Shown here: piece by piece, positions 54,088 to 62,951 of the stretch
Numbering within the stretch: position 1 is the stretch's first letter
Layout: every line of letters starts with the position of its first letter
Notes under the pieces: generated by a model
Told to the model about the DNA's origin: nothing
The model's database searches: none
Seen by the model: the letters and a program-made list of their open reading frames with translations, nothing else
From: Leptospira fletcheri
Lineage (GTDB): Bacteria; Spirochaetota; Leptospiria; Leptospirales; Leptospiraceae
DNA: 64,000 nt
Direction of reading: 5' to 3'
NCBI RefSeq assembly: GCF_004769195.1
Contig: NZ_RQET01000001.1
Coordinates: forward strand, 186,001 to 250,000
Position numbers and translations under genes: made by a program

Positions 54088-55282
54088 ACCGTTTCAAAAT
54101 ACGATCCGCATTTCCCTTTTTTCCCTTGCGGCGGCCGTCTGGTTCTTTTTACCTACGTCCTCCTTTGCCAAAGACTCGGAAGAAGGAGCCAAGTTAGAAT
54201 GGAGTTCCATTCCGGACGCGAACGGTTACCTGGTAGAAATCAAGGATGCAAACGGGAGAATCACCCGGCAAAAAACCAATGCCACTCAGATTTTCATGGA
54301 CCTAAGACCGGGAACGTATGAGCACAGGATCGGCGTCCTGAACCGGTACGGCCGGGTTTCCATATTTTCCACCTGGATCCCCTTCGAAGTCATCTTGTCC
54401 AGACCTCCCGTCCTGACTTCCTCCACCCGGAACGCGTACTTAGCCAAGGATTTTCCGGAAGTATTGGAGATCAAGGGAAGATACCTGAATGAAGCCACAA
54501 AAATCACTTTAAAAAATTCGAATGGAGAAGAACTTCCCGTCAAGTCCGTGGAATTCAGGGAACCGGATTCCTTGGTCGTTTCACTGGATAAAAAAAAGAT
54601 CCCGGAGGGAAGCGTTTCTCTGAGACTGGAAAATCCCAGAAACAAGGTGACGGAAACGGAAGCTTTCCTAGTGGTCGCGGAAACCCCGGAACGGTTGGCT
54701 GCGTTGCAGAGGCAATACCTTCCCCAGGAACCTTCCTCAAAAGAACCCTTTCGTTTCGATTACGGTGCGCTCGCCCGGTCTGCAGTGCTACCAGGATGGG
54801 GACAATTGTACCAGGGCAAATCCAAGGTTAGATCCTTTGCCTTTCCGATCCTCGTCGCGACAGCCGGTGCGTTCACGTATTTCAAAGGCCAAGAATATCT
54901 TCACGCGGTCAAAGATTATGACGCGGCCAGAAGAACGAACATAATGCTGAACTCCGCATTTGCCCAGACCGGAAATGTGGCGATTTATCCTTTGGCAACG
55001 ATCAATTACTTTCAGATCCCGTCCAAACTCGGTGCGGCCTCTTCCGCGTACCACCAAGTGGAACTCTCTCTTGGAATCCTGGCCGCTCTTTATCTCGCGA
55101 ATTTAGCGGACGCCGCGTTCTTTCCGGGTTCAAGACAGGTGAAAATAGAAGGGACCGATAAAACGGCGACCTGGTCTCCTCTACTCAGAAATGAAAGAGA
55201 TTCCAACGGCTTTACCTATGCCTCCGCAAACCAACAATATTTACGGCAGCGGATGGAAGTCGGAGTGCAATTCTCCTGGTAA
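54077..55282 (+). CDS. Exported DUF5683 protein with fibronectin-like N-domain
   Basis: A 401-residue protein with a signal peptide (SLFSLAAAVWFFLPTSSFA). Residues 35-110 look like the same fibronectin-like unit as in the upstream protein (GYLVEIKDANG; GTYEHRIGVLN). An IPT-like strand region follows (VLEIKGRYLNEATKITL). The C-terminal half matches DUF5683, opening with ALARSAVLPGWGQLYQGKSK and containing two or three hydrophobic segments; the chain ends in VQFSW. The function of DUF5683 is unknown; it appears in membrane proteins of several bacteria. It is coupled to the FecR-domain gene by an 11-base overlap, so it is the last gene of the cyclase unit. Confidence 0.83.
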   Translation: MSNKPFQNTIRISLFSLAAAVWFFLPTSSFAKDSEEGAKLEWSSIPDANGYLVEIKDANGRITRQKTNATQIFMDLRPGTYEHRIGVLNRYGRVSIFSTWIPFEVILSRPPVLTSSTRNAYLAKDFPEVLEIKGRYLNEATKITLKNSNGEELPVKSVEFREPDSLVVSLDKKKIPEGSVSLRLENPRNKVTETEAFLVVAETPERLAALQRQYLPQEPSSKEPFRFDYGALARSAVLPGWGQLYQGKSKVRSFAFPILVATAGAFTYFKGQEYLHAVKDYDAARRTNIMLNSAFAQTGNVAIYPLATINYFQIPSKLGAASSAYHQVELSLGILAALYLANLADAAFFPGSRQVKIEGTDKTATWSPLLRNERDSNGFTYASANQQYLRQRMEVGVQFSW

Positions 55283-55386
55283 AAGACCTCGGCATACTTC
55301 GCCGGCCGTCCAAATCTCCAAACGACAGGCATCTGGTAACGTCGGCACACCGGAGGATCGGAGATCCGATCGGACCTTCCTAAAAA

Positions 55387-57270
55387 TTAGGATTCCTTAG
55401 AGGCGAGGATCTCCCACTCCGAAACTTTCTCGAATAATTCTTCCTGGATCCGCTTCAGCCTTTCCGCGGAAAGTTTTGCCTCGCTCGGAGAAAGAAGGGT
55501 CTGAAGTCTTTCTACGATCTGCTTTTCCTCCGACTCCAATTCGGAAATGTCTTTTTCCAGTTGTTCCAGCTTTCGTTTTTCCTGATAGCCCAGTTTCTTT
55601 TTCGCCGCAACGGGAAATTTGTCGGTCGGGGGTGAGTCCGGTTCGGAGGAAAGATCCTTATCATCCGGATTCTTTTCCTTATAGGCCTTATATTCCAGGT
55701 ATTCGGAATAATTCCCCGGAAACCTCTCCACGTTCCCATCGCCATTCATGATAAAAATATAATCTACTACCCGGTCCATGAAATAGCGGTCATGGGACAC
55801 TGCCAATACTACTCCCGGAAAATCCTGTAAAAAATCCTCAAGAACGGATAATGTGGGGATATCCAGGTCGTTGGTAGGCTCGTCCAACACGAGAAAATTG
55901 GGATTGCGCATAAGTAGCATCACCAAAAATAATCTGCGTTTTTCCCCTCCGGAAAGCCTTTCGATCTTAGTGGACTGCAATTGAGGGGGAAACAGGAATC
56001 TCTCCAAAAATTGGGACGCAGACCAAAGAGAACCGTCCGCCATCCGAACCGTAGGCGCCACCTCCTCTTTCAGATAATCCAGGACTCTTTTTTCCGGAGG
56101 CAATCCGCGGTTCATCTGATCGAAATACCCGAACGTTGTATTTACTCCGATGGAAACGTCGCCTGAATCCGGCTTTTCCCTTCCTGTTACAAGATTCAAA
56201 AGAGTGGTCTTACCCGCCCCGTTAGGGCCGACAACTCCGATCCTCTCTTTGCTCTTGAATACGTAGGAAAACCCTCCTATAAGAGTAGAAGAATAGGATT
56301 TTTTAATATTCTTAAGTTCTAATACTTTTCCTCCTAACCTCCGCCCGGAAACCGAAATATCCAGAACGATATCCTTTCCGGTTTTTTTCCGGTCCACCAC
56401 TTCCCAAAAACGGTCAGTCCGTGCCTTTTGCTTGGTTCCTCTCGCCTTCGGTTGCCTTTTTAGCCATTCCAATTCGCTCCGTAAAAAGGACTTGCGCTTT
56501 GCTTCCTCCTTTTCCTCCACCATCTGGATCTCCACCTTCTTTTCCAGATAAAGATCGTAGTTTCCGGGAAAAACCCGAAAAGCGGCCCTATCTATCTCCA
56601 GAATCCTACCGGCGACCTCCTCCAAAAAATAACGATCATGCGTGACCAGCAAAACCCCTTTGGCGGTCTGCTTCAAATAGTCCTGTAACCATAAGATCGC
56701 GTCTATGTCGAGATGGTTCGTAGGTTCGTCCAGAACGAGCAGATTGGATTCTTCGGTCAAGGCCTGGGCCAGTGCGACTTTTTTTATCATCCCTCCGGAA
56801 AGTTCCCCCATCTTCCTGGAGAAATCCGGAATATTCAATTCTCTTAATAGGTTTTTCAGATCGGATTCTAAACCCCATGCCTGTTTGCGATCCATTTCTG
56901 CCATCGCATCCTGGTATTCGTTTTCCGCGTCCGATCCGCCCTTTTCCAATAAGGTGCATGCGATTTCATATCTTTTGATCGTAGCCATCAGAGGTCCGAC
57001 TCCGGAAAGGATATGTTCCAAAACCGTATTGTCCGGCAGAAAATCGGGAAACTGAGGTAGGAAAGAAATCTTGAGGCTTCGGTTTCGGATTACCTTTCCT
57101 TGGTCGGGTTCCTCAAAGCCCAAAAGAATGCGAAGCAAGGTGGACTTGCCCGAGCCGTTGATTCCGAGTAGGCCGGTTTTTTCTCCTTCGTCGACTCCGA
57201 AGCTGACGTCCTGAAACAGTTTTTTTTCCCCGATTGCTTTGGAGATTTTATCTACAGAGATTAAATTCAC
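55387..57270 (-). CDS. ABC-F family ATPase (Uup-like)
   Basis: A 627-residue soluble protein with two ATP-binding domains and no membrane part, as in the ABC-F group that acts on ribosomes or DNA junctions. Walker A motifs are LLGINGSGKSTLL and VVGPNGAGKTTLL. Signature motifs are ELSGGMIKKVAL and RLSGGEKRRLFL, each followed by LDEPTN. The linker between domains is Lys/Arg-rich. The C-terminal coiled coil (EKRKLEQLEKDISELE) is typical of Uup. Translation starts with GTG and a weak ribosome binding site. It follows the PAS-HisKA_2 kinase gene on the minus strand after a 49-base gap. Confidence 0.93.
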   Translation of the reverse strand: MNLISVDKISKAIGEKKLFQDVSFGVDEGEKTGLLGINGSGKSTLLRILLGFEEPDQGKVIRNRSLKISFLPQFPDFLPDNTVLEHILSGVGPLMATIKRYEIACTLLEKGGSDAENEYQDAMAEMDRKQAWGLESDLKNLLRELNIPDFSRKMGELSGGMIKKVALAQALTEESNLLVLDEPTNHLDIDAILWLQDYLKQTAKGVLLVTHDRYFLEEVAGRILEIDRAAFRVFPGNYDLYLEKKVEIQMVEEKEEAKRKSFLRSELEWLKRQPKARGTKQKARTDRFWEVVDRKKTGKDIVLDISVSGRRLGGKVLELKNIKKSYSSTLIGGFSYVFKSKERIGVVGPNGAGKTTLLNLVTGREKPDSGDVSIGVNTTFGYFDQMNRGLPPEKRVLDYLKEEVAPTVRMADGSLWSASQFLERFLFPPQLQSTKIERLSGGEKRRLFLVMLLMRNPNFLVLDEPTNDLDIPTLSVLEDFLQDFPGVVLAVSHDRYFMDRVVDYIFIMNGDGNVERFPGNYSEYLEYKAYKEKNPDDKDLSSEPDSPPTDKFPVAAKKKLGYQEKRKLEQLEKDISELESEEKQIVERLQTLLSPSEAKLSAERLKRIQEELFEKVSEWEILASKES

Positions 57271-57319
57271 TAGCTTTACAGGCTTTTCTTTGCCGCAGGC
57301 CGGGCAACCTTTTTCCCTT

Positions 57320-59551
57320 TTAAGGAAGACCTGAAAGGAGGATTCTATAATGGGCGCCGGATTCCGACGGGAGAAGTTCCCAATCCGCCTTTAATTTTCC
57401 CAAAAGCATTCCGACCAACTGAAGACCCAGACTCTCGGATTGCCGTATATCGAAGCCTGGCGGCAGTCCGATTCCGTCGTCACTCATCTCTAAAATCAAT
57501 CGTTCGTCCGCTCTATAAATGGCGATCCGAATGTTTCCGGTCCGATCCCCGGGGAACGCATATTTCAAACTATTCGATACCAATTCGTTTAATACTAAAG
57601 CTAGAGGAATCGCGTAGTCCAAATTCAATTTCAGTTCTTCGGACTGGACCAGATACTTTACTTTCCGACTAGCGCCGTAGGATTGCACCAAAGCGATCAG
57701 CAGATTGTTCAGGTATTCCCTGAAATCCGCGTCGGAAATGGATTCGTTTTGGTACAGTTCCTTGTGAATGAGGGCCATGGAACGGATCCTTCTCTCGCAT
57801 TCCTGTATGATGGAAACCAATTTCGGATCGTCGACGAATTCCGCCTGAAGACCGAGCAGACTGGAAACCACCTGGAGATTGTTCTTTACCCTATGATGTA
57901 TCTCTTTCAGCATCATTTCCTTTTCGTTTAAAGAAATTCTCAACGTTTCTTCGTATTGGTATCTTTCGGTCACGTCGCGAATGACCTGAGTCGCGCCCAC
58001 CATATTGTGACTAAAATCGCGAATGGAACTGTAGTTGATTTCGAAAACGAGATTTTCGTCGATCAAACCGGAAACCCTTCTCTCCACACGGAAAACTTCG
58101 CCTCTTAGCGCCCGGCTCCAATTTTCTACGACGGTATTTCTTTCTTTCGCGTCCGTGATGAATACGTCCGTGATATAGTTTCCTTCCGTCACCCTCTTCC
58201 CGTAAAGCCTCCAAACCAAGAGCTCGAAAGAAGTGTTGCAAGCCATGATCCTCATGTCCATATCCACTGCGCATATGGAATCGTTGACTCCTTGTAGAAT
58301 CGCTTTAAGGCGATCGTTCGTGAGCATGATTTTCTTCCTGAGGTCGGTCAGTTCCTGCTGGGACTTTTTTCTCTCCGAGATGTCTCGGAAGATCACCTGC
58401 ATAAAGTCGCTATTTCTCTGCTGGAATGCGATTCCGGTGACTTCCACATAGACTTCCGTCCCGTCTTTTCTCAGAAATTTTTCCTCTATGGCGGCCGCTT
58501 GGACCTTGGATTCCAAGGACTTACGAATCCTTTCCGCCATCAACGCTCTGGAATCGGGATGCACGAAATCGGAAATCGATCTCCCCTCCACTTCCTGCGG
58601 AGACGTATACCCCAAGATCCTAAGTCCGGAATCGTTCAGGTAGATGAGTTTTCCGTTCGAGTGGAGCCCGATTCCGTCGGGACAAACCTCCACCAGCTTT
58701 CTATATTTTTCCTCGCTCGCAAGTAAGGCCGTCTCCCACACGGTTCGGAGCGTGACGTCTTTCAAAAAAACGACCGCTTCCTTGATCGTGCCTTCCCTTT
58801 TTAAGGGAGCGAAAGAAACTTCCAGTTCCGAATTTTTCTCCGTAGGGAAAAGACGGCTGAAATGCCATTTTACCTTTTCTCCCGCAAATGCCTTTGCCAA
58901 TTGAGCTGTGAATATTTCCTTATGTTCCGGAGAAATCAAGGAAGACAATTCGATTCCTTTGAAAAGCGAAATCCCGAACTGGTTTTTGACCTCCTGCCTC
59001 CCGGAGGAATTTACGTATTGAACGTTGCCGGACCGATTCAATTGTACGACCCATTCGTCCGTACTATCCAAGAGAATTTGAATATACTCCAGTTGGTCTC
59101 TAAGAGCGATTTCGTTCTTTTTTCTAAGATGAATGTCCTGTATGGAACCGTACACCCTGACCGTATCGGAATCGTTCGGATCCTTATATATTTTTGTGAC
59201 GTCCCGAATCCAAACCGTCTCTCCTGATTTGGTAATGACCCTATATTCCGCCTGGAATGGAAGCCCTCTTAAAGAAGCTTCCTTTTTCGTTTCCAAGATT
59301 TCCTGATCTTCGGGAGGGACTGTCGGCCAAGATTCCCATTCGATTCCTTCCGACGGTAAAGGCCCGTCGAATTGAAAGAATTTCAGAAGGCTTTCGTTTG
59401 CCCATGTTAAACGAAGTTCTTTTTTCTTGGATAGATCGAAACGGTAGATCAGATCCTGTGCGATCTCCGGAAGAACGGACTGCAATTCCGATTCGGAAGC
59501 GATCGCCTGATTTTTTTTGCGAGTCCAATTCCGAATCCAGGAAAACGCCAT
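57320..59551 (-). CDS. Soluble multi-PAS HisKA_2 sensor kinase (orphan)
   Basis: A 743-residue cytosolic kinase with about four PAS/PAC units, recognisable from repeats of the PAC end (VFLKDVTLR; VIFRDISERK; VIRDVTERYQ). It has a HisKA_2 kinase core with the phospho-His in EIHHRVKNNLQVVSSLL. The ATPase part has LVLNELVSNSLKYAF and DDGIGLPPGF. It has no receiver domain and no adjacent response regulator, so its partner is encoded elsewhere. The ATG at 59551 is preceded by AGGAGAGG. A perfect 8-base stem lies directly upstream of that site (59564-59588), and another hairpin further up. Confidence 0.92.
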   Translation of the reverse strand: MAFSWIRNWTRKKNQAIASESELQSVLPEIAQDLIYRFDLSKKKELRLTWANESLLKFFQFDGPLPSEGIEWESWPTVPPEDQEILETKKEASLRGLPFQAEYRVITKSGETVWIRDVTKIYKDPNDSDTVRVYGSIQDIHLRKKNEIALRDQLEYIQILLDSTDEWVVQLNRSGNVQYVNSSGRQEVKNQFGISLFKGIELSSLISPEHKEIFTAQLAKAFAGEKVKWHFSRLFPTEKNSELEVSFAPLKREGTIKEAVVFLKDVTLRTVWETALLASEEKYRKLVEVCPDGIGLHSNGKLIYLNDSGLRILGYTSPQEVEGRSISDFVHPDSRALMAERIRKSLESKVQAAAIEEKFLRKDGTEVYVEVTGIAFQQRNSDFMQVIFRDISERKKSQQELTDLRKKIMLTNDRLKAILQGVNDSICAVDMDMRIMACNTSFELLVWRLYGKRVTEGNYITDVFITDAKERNTVVENWSRALRGEVFRVERRVSGLIDENLVFEINYSSIRDFSHNMVGATQVIRDVTERYQYEETLRISLNEKEMMLKEIHHRVKNNLQVVSSLLGLQAEFVDDPKLVSIIQECERRIRSMALIHKELYQNESISDADFREYLNNLLIALVQSYGASRKVKYLVQSEELKLNLDYAIPLALVLNELVSNSLKYAFPGDRTGNIRIAIYRADERLILEMSDDGIGLPPGFDIRQSESLGLQLVGMLLGKLKADWELLPSESGAHYRILLSGLP

Positions 59552-59563
59552 TCCACCTCTCCT

Positions 59564-59588
59564 AAGGGAGACGGAGGAGTTCTCCCTT
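59564..59588 (-). promoter_or_regulatory. Hairpin next to the kinase ribosome binding site
   Basis: On the transcribed strand, AAGGGAGA pairs perfectly with TCTCCCTT around a 9-base loop, ACTCCTCCG. Directly after the stem is the Shine-Dalgarno AGGAGAGG. The loop sequence CTCCT can pair with AGGAG, so an alternative fold could cover the binding site. This is a plausible translational control element for the orphan kinase. Confidence 0.5.
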
Positions 59589-59644
59589 AAGGACAATTAC
59601 TTTAAATTCGACATTTTACTCGATTTATTTTTGCGAAAGAAATC

Positions 59645-59669
59645 CCCTTCCTGGAAATTCCAGAAAGGG
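59645..59669 (-). terminator. Possible terminator of the hydrolase lipoprotein gene
   Basis: A 12-base imperfect stem (CCCTTTCTGGAA with TTCCAGGAAGGG, one mismatch) on the minus strand is followed by a modest T-rich stretch. It lies about 90 bases after the hydrolase gene stop and resembles the lipase terminator in sequence. The T-run is weak, so it is tentative. Confidence 0.4.
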
Positions 59670-59758
59670 TTGCAAACTCGGATCCTTCCTCGACGCGCGT
59701 GTACGGCGAGGAACGAGGTCGAAAAAATATGTTCTAATCGAAAAAGTAGGATCCGAAT

Positions 59759-60688
59759 CTAAGGAAAAGTCTTTTCGGAAAGAAATTTCCGGTAGATTTG
59801 CGAAACATCCTGCGGTTTTTCCAGCATAGGAGCGTGGCCCACATCTTTGAGAATGACTTTTTTCGATCCAGGAATTCCTTTCTCTAAAACGTCCGCACCG
59901 GAAACGTTCAGGACCCGGTCCGTATCGCCCCAGAGAATCAAGGTTTTGGCCCGAATCTCCTTCATATGTTCCTGCAAAGGAAATCCTTTTCGAATATCGT
60001 TGAAGATGATCTTATTGAACGGAGCGTTTCGAATGGCCTTTTCCGCAAAATAACTTTTCATCGGAGAAGGAATCGGAGGCGGATGTACGAAAACGAACTT
60101 CATCAATTCCTCAAAATCCTGCTGGTTCGTTATGATAAGAGTGTTCTTTCCCTTTTCCATATTTTTCGAGAGTTCGCTCTTTACCGGACTATTGATTCCG
60201 CCTGGAGCGAATAATCCCAAGGACAATACCTTTTCCGGATGTTTGGCTGCATACACTCCGGCGATACATCCTCCCATGGAATTTCCTACGATATGAAATT
60301 TTTCCCATCCAAGTCCTTGGGCGAACCTGTCCAAACGTTCCACCTGTTGGTCGATGGTATAGCCTTCGTTCGGGAGTCTGAGATTCTCTCCGAAACCGGG
60401 AAGGTCCGCGGCGATCACTCTGTAATCTTTGGTCAGACCCGCCGAGAATCGGGTCCAATTGTCCTTATCCGCGCCGAAGCCGTGAACAAGTAGAATCTTC
60501 TCCCCCTTTTCGTTTCCACCTTCCAAATACGTCCAGTCCCAAGGATTTTCTTTCAGCTCTTTCCGCTCCAGGCCTGCCTTCCAACGTTCGAAGCCGAAAG
60601 CCAGGCTTGCTACGGTATTGGAACAGGAAACGAAAGTAAAAACGAATAGAGAAAGGAGGAGAGAGAAACGGACAGGCATTTTTTTCAT
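59759..60688 (-). CDS. Alpha/beta hydrolase lipoprotein
   Basis: A 309-residue hydrolase with signal core FSLLLSLFVFTF and lipobox FVSC. The hydrolase core is standard: oxyanion region ILLVHGFGADKDNW, LPGFGENLR, nucleophile elbow VGNSMGG, the acid in ILWGDTDRVLN and the catalytic His in DVGHAPMLE. All triad residues are present. The overall pattern is that of epoxide hydrolase, lipase or esterase-type enzymes; the substrate is unknown. It follows the cyclic-nucleotide-binding gene by 16 bases on the minus strand and may be cotranscribed with it. A second ATG three codons in is an alternative start. Confidence 0.88.
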   Translation of the reverse strand: MKKMPVRFSLLLSLFVFTFVSCSNTVASLAFGFERWKAGLERKELKENPWDWTYLEGGNEKGEKILLVHGFGADKDNWTRFSAGLTKDYRVIAADLPGFGENLRLPNEGYTIDQQVERLDRFAQGLGWEKFHIVGNSMGGCIAGVYAAKHPEKVLSLGLFAPGGINSPVKSELSKNMEKGKNTLIITNQQDFEELMKFVFVHPPPIPSPMKSYFAEKAIRNAPFNKIIFNDIRKGFPLQEHMKEIRAKTLILWGDTDRVLNVSGADVLEKGIPGSKKVILKDVGHAPMLEKPQDVSQIYRKFLSEKTFP

Positions 60689-60704
60689 TCGGAATCGTCT
60701 CGAA

Positions 60705-61178
60705 TCAGGAATATCGTTTTTTCAATTCCCTCGCGTACGCAAGGTCTTGGGTCAATAAGCGCATTCTTTTGACCAGATACGTAGTGATACTTTTGTAAAA
60801 TTTTAAGGCTAATTCCTTGTCTCCGTCCAGGGTCTTTTGCAAATGCTCGTATGGAATTTCCAGCAGTTCGCAGCGTTCCATAGCCTCCACCGTTCCGGCC
60901 CGTTTCCCATGGTCCAAAAACGGAAACTCTCCGAAATGATCCCCCGTAGCGATCGTGGTCACGTTCACATCGGTTCCCTTTTCGGTGGAAGTGACGATCT
61001 TCAATGTGCCGTACATCACTACGTAAAACGCTTTGGCCTCGTTTCCTTCCTGGTATACGGATTCTCCCTGCTCTAAGATGGTGTATTTGGTCTTTTCCGC
61101 CAACTTGGAGAGGTCGTCCTTGGAAAAGCTCGAAAAGAGATAAATGCTTTGCAGAATTTCTTCGATTGAATGTTGCAT
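60705..61178 (-). CDS. Stand-alone cyclic-nucleotide-binding domain protein
   Basis: A 157-residue single cNMP-binding domain of the Crp/EPAC type without an HTH or other output domain. The beta-roll (GESVYQEGNEAKAFYVVMYG) leads to a phosphate-binding cassette GEFPFLDHGKRAGTV with the conserved Glu and Arg. A helical C-terminus ends in RELKKRYS. A likely ligand is cAMP, which fits the adenylyl cyclase gene about 10 kb away. With no DNA-binding part it probably acts through protein partners. It is 16 bases upstream of the hydrolase lipoprotein gene and divergent from the DUF445 gene. Confidence 0.9.
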   Translation of the reverse strand: MQHSIEEILQSIYLFSSFSKDDLSKLAEKTKYTILEQGESVYQEGNEAKAFYVVMYGTLKIVTSTEKGTDVNVTTIATGDHFGEFPFLDHGKRAGTVEAMERCELLEIPYEHLQKTLDGDKELALKFYKSITTYLVKRMRLLTQDLAYARELKKRYS

Positions 61179-61402
61179 AGAATTTCCTTAAGAAAGACCG
61201 AGTCTAGTTTTCGGAAAAAAACCTTCAAGCCACTTTCCCGGTTTGCGCACAAAGCTTGGATTCCCGTTCGGAATGAAAACGTTTTTTTACGGGAATATTT
61301 CTTGTCCCGAAGTTTGTAGAAAAAGAACTTGCAGCCGATTGTAGGCGACGGGACTTTGCAAAAGAGCCCGCCATTATAGCGGTCGCTACAGGATTTGAAA
61401 AT

Positions 61403-62638
61403 ATGGATTTCTCCTTCTTTAGCCAAAACAAAGAACTGATCGGGATCATCATGATGCCCTTTACGTACGGATTCGTGGGCTGGTTCACGAACGTAGTCGC
61501 CCTGAAAATGACTTTTTATCCCTTGGAATTCGTCGGAATCCCTCCCTATCTAGGCTGGCAAGGAATCGTTCCGAAAAAAGCGCAAAAACTCGCGCTGAAA
61601 TCCGTGAACATCATGACGGAGAGACTGATTAAAGTGGAAGATTTCTTCTCCAAAGTCGATCCGGAACAGTTGGAAAAAGAGTTCCAGCCTGTGCTGGACG
61701 GACTCGTTCCCTCCGCCACCAGGGAAATCATCCACCATATCAACCCAAGCTTACGCAAACATTTGGAGAACGGACACGAGTCGGAGATCGTGAACGCAGT
61801 TCAGGAAAAATGCGCTCATACCGTTCGGAACATCATGGTCCAAGTAAAGGAGAACGTATCCTCCGTCTTCAACTTCCGGTCCTTGGTTCTGCGAAAACTT
61901 ACCGGCCCGAATGTGAAACGAATCGTGGACATTTTCGAGGAAGTCGGCTCCAAGGAGTTTACGTTCATCGAAAGATGCGGTTGGTATTTGGGAGGTGCCT
62001 TGGGAATCCTCCAAGCCTTACTTTGGGAAGTGCTTCCGATCTGGTGGACCTTACCGATCCAAGGAATCATCGTAGGATACGTCACAAATTGGGTGGCGCT
62101 TACCATGATCTTCCGTCCACTGTATGAAAAGAAATTCGGCCCCATCAAATACAGAGGCCTTTTTTTAGCGAGGCAGGAGGAAGTTTCCAAAAAGTATTCC
62201 AACGTTTTCGCGACGCAGGTATTGACCGCAAGGAACGTCTTAGAGGAGATCCTATACAAAAGAGCGGCACGGACCCTCGTGGAAACCATCCAATCCGAGA
62301 CCGAAACCGCGGCTCATAAAATGAATCTGAACGAAAGTCTCGATGGGGAAAACGGAAAAGGAGAGGACTCCGATTTCGAAAACACCAAGAAGGAAGTCAT
62401 ACGCAACGTGAGCGAGACGTTGGCGAACAGTTCCACGAAACTGGAAAGTTATATGGGTCGGGCGATGAGCATAGAAAACAATATGTTCAAACGCATGAAG
62501 GATCTTCCTCCGGAGGAGTTCGAACCCATCCTTCGCTCCGCGTTTCAGGAAGACGAATACGTTCTGATCCTGATCGGTTCCGTCTTAGGTGCGATCGTCG
62601 GTCTGTTCCAAGGCTTGTACATGCTTTTCGTAGCGTAA
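61403..62638 (+). CDS. DUF445 family membrane protein
   Basis: A 411-residue protein with a membrane segment near the start (GIIMMPFTYGFVGWFTNVVALKM), a second in the middle (GGALGILQALLWEVLPIWW with GYVTNWVALTMIFRP), and a last one at the C-terminus (YVLILIGSVLGAIVGLFQGLYMLFV). The duplicated hallmark GWFTNVVALKMTFYP and GYVTNWVALTMIFRP is typical of DUF445, as is GWQGIVPKKA. The function is not known; relatives include YheB-type proteins. AGGA precedes the ATG. The next gene starts 4 bases after the stop, so the last three plus-strand genes are probably cotranscribed. Confidence 0.9.
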   Translation: MDFSFFSQNKELIGIIMMPFTYGFVGWFTNVVALKMTFYPLEFVGIPPYLGWQGIVPKKAQKLALKSVNIMTERLIKVEDFFSKVDPEQLEKEFQPVLDGLVPSATREIIHHINPSLRKHLENGHESEIVNAVQEKCAHTVRNIMVQVKENVSSVFNFRSLVLRKLTGPNVKRIVDIFEEVGSKEFTFIERCGWYLGGALGILQALLWEVLPIWWTLPIQGIIVGYVTNWVALTMIFRPLYEKKFGPIKYRGLFLARQEEVSKKYSNVFATQVLTARNVLEEILYKRAARTLVETIQSETETAAHKMNLNESLDGENGKGEDSDFENTKKEVIRNVSETLANSSTKLESYMGRAMSIENNMFKRMKDLPPEEFEPILRSAFQEDEYVLILIGSVLGAIVGLFQGLYMLFVA

Positions 62639-62642
62639 ACCC

Positions 62643-62945
62643 ATGAAAGAAATCAAAGTCTCGGACGAAGATCCCGAAACCTTTCTGAGAAAATTAAAAA
62701 AAGCGGTGTCTGGGGGAGAACTCGGAGCCCTGACGAGCTTCGATTTACAAGGAGAGGATTTTTGCATTCGGTTTTCCGGATTGGGAGAATCCAGAATTTG
62801 GTACAAATTGGAGAGGCGCGAAACCGGTTTTTCCGCGGTCAGAAGAAAGGAAAAGATCGCTTTACTCCATCACCCCTTTCGTGGCGAGATGGAAAAGAAT
62901 CTGGGAAACATCCTCCGCCGTTTAGGAGCGGAACTCTCGGAATGA
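62643..62945 (+). CDS. Small protein of unknown function
   Basis: A 100-residue charged protein without signal peptide or membrane helix. It has an N-terminal Glu/Lys-rich helix (PETFLRKLKKAVSGGELG), a central beta part (DFCIRFSGLGESRIWYKL) and a C-terminal helix (MEKNLGNILRRLGAEL). I recognise no family. It sits 4 bases after the DUF445 gene and 6 bases before the next hydrolase gene, so it is likely part of the same transcript. Confidence 0.68.
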   Translation: MKEIKVSDEDPETFLRKLKKAVSGGELGALTSFDLQGEDFCIRFSGLGESRIWYKLERRETGFSAVRRKEKIALLHHPFRGEMEKNLGNILRRLGAELSE

Positions 62946-62951
62946 AATCGA

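Noticed and set aside
55360..55380. Inverted repeat GATCGGA/TCCGATC after the DUF5683 gene
   Set aside because: The 2-base loop is too small for a stable hairpin in RNA and no T-run follows; possibly chance in a GATC-rich stretch.
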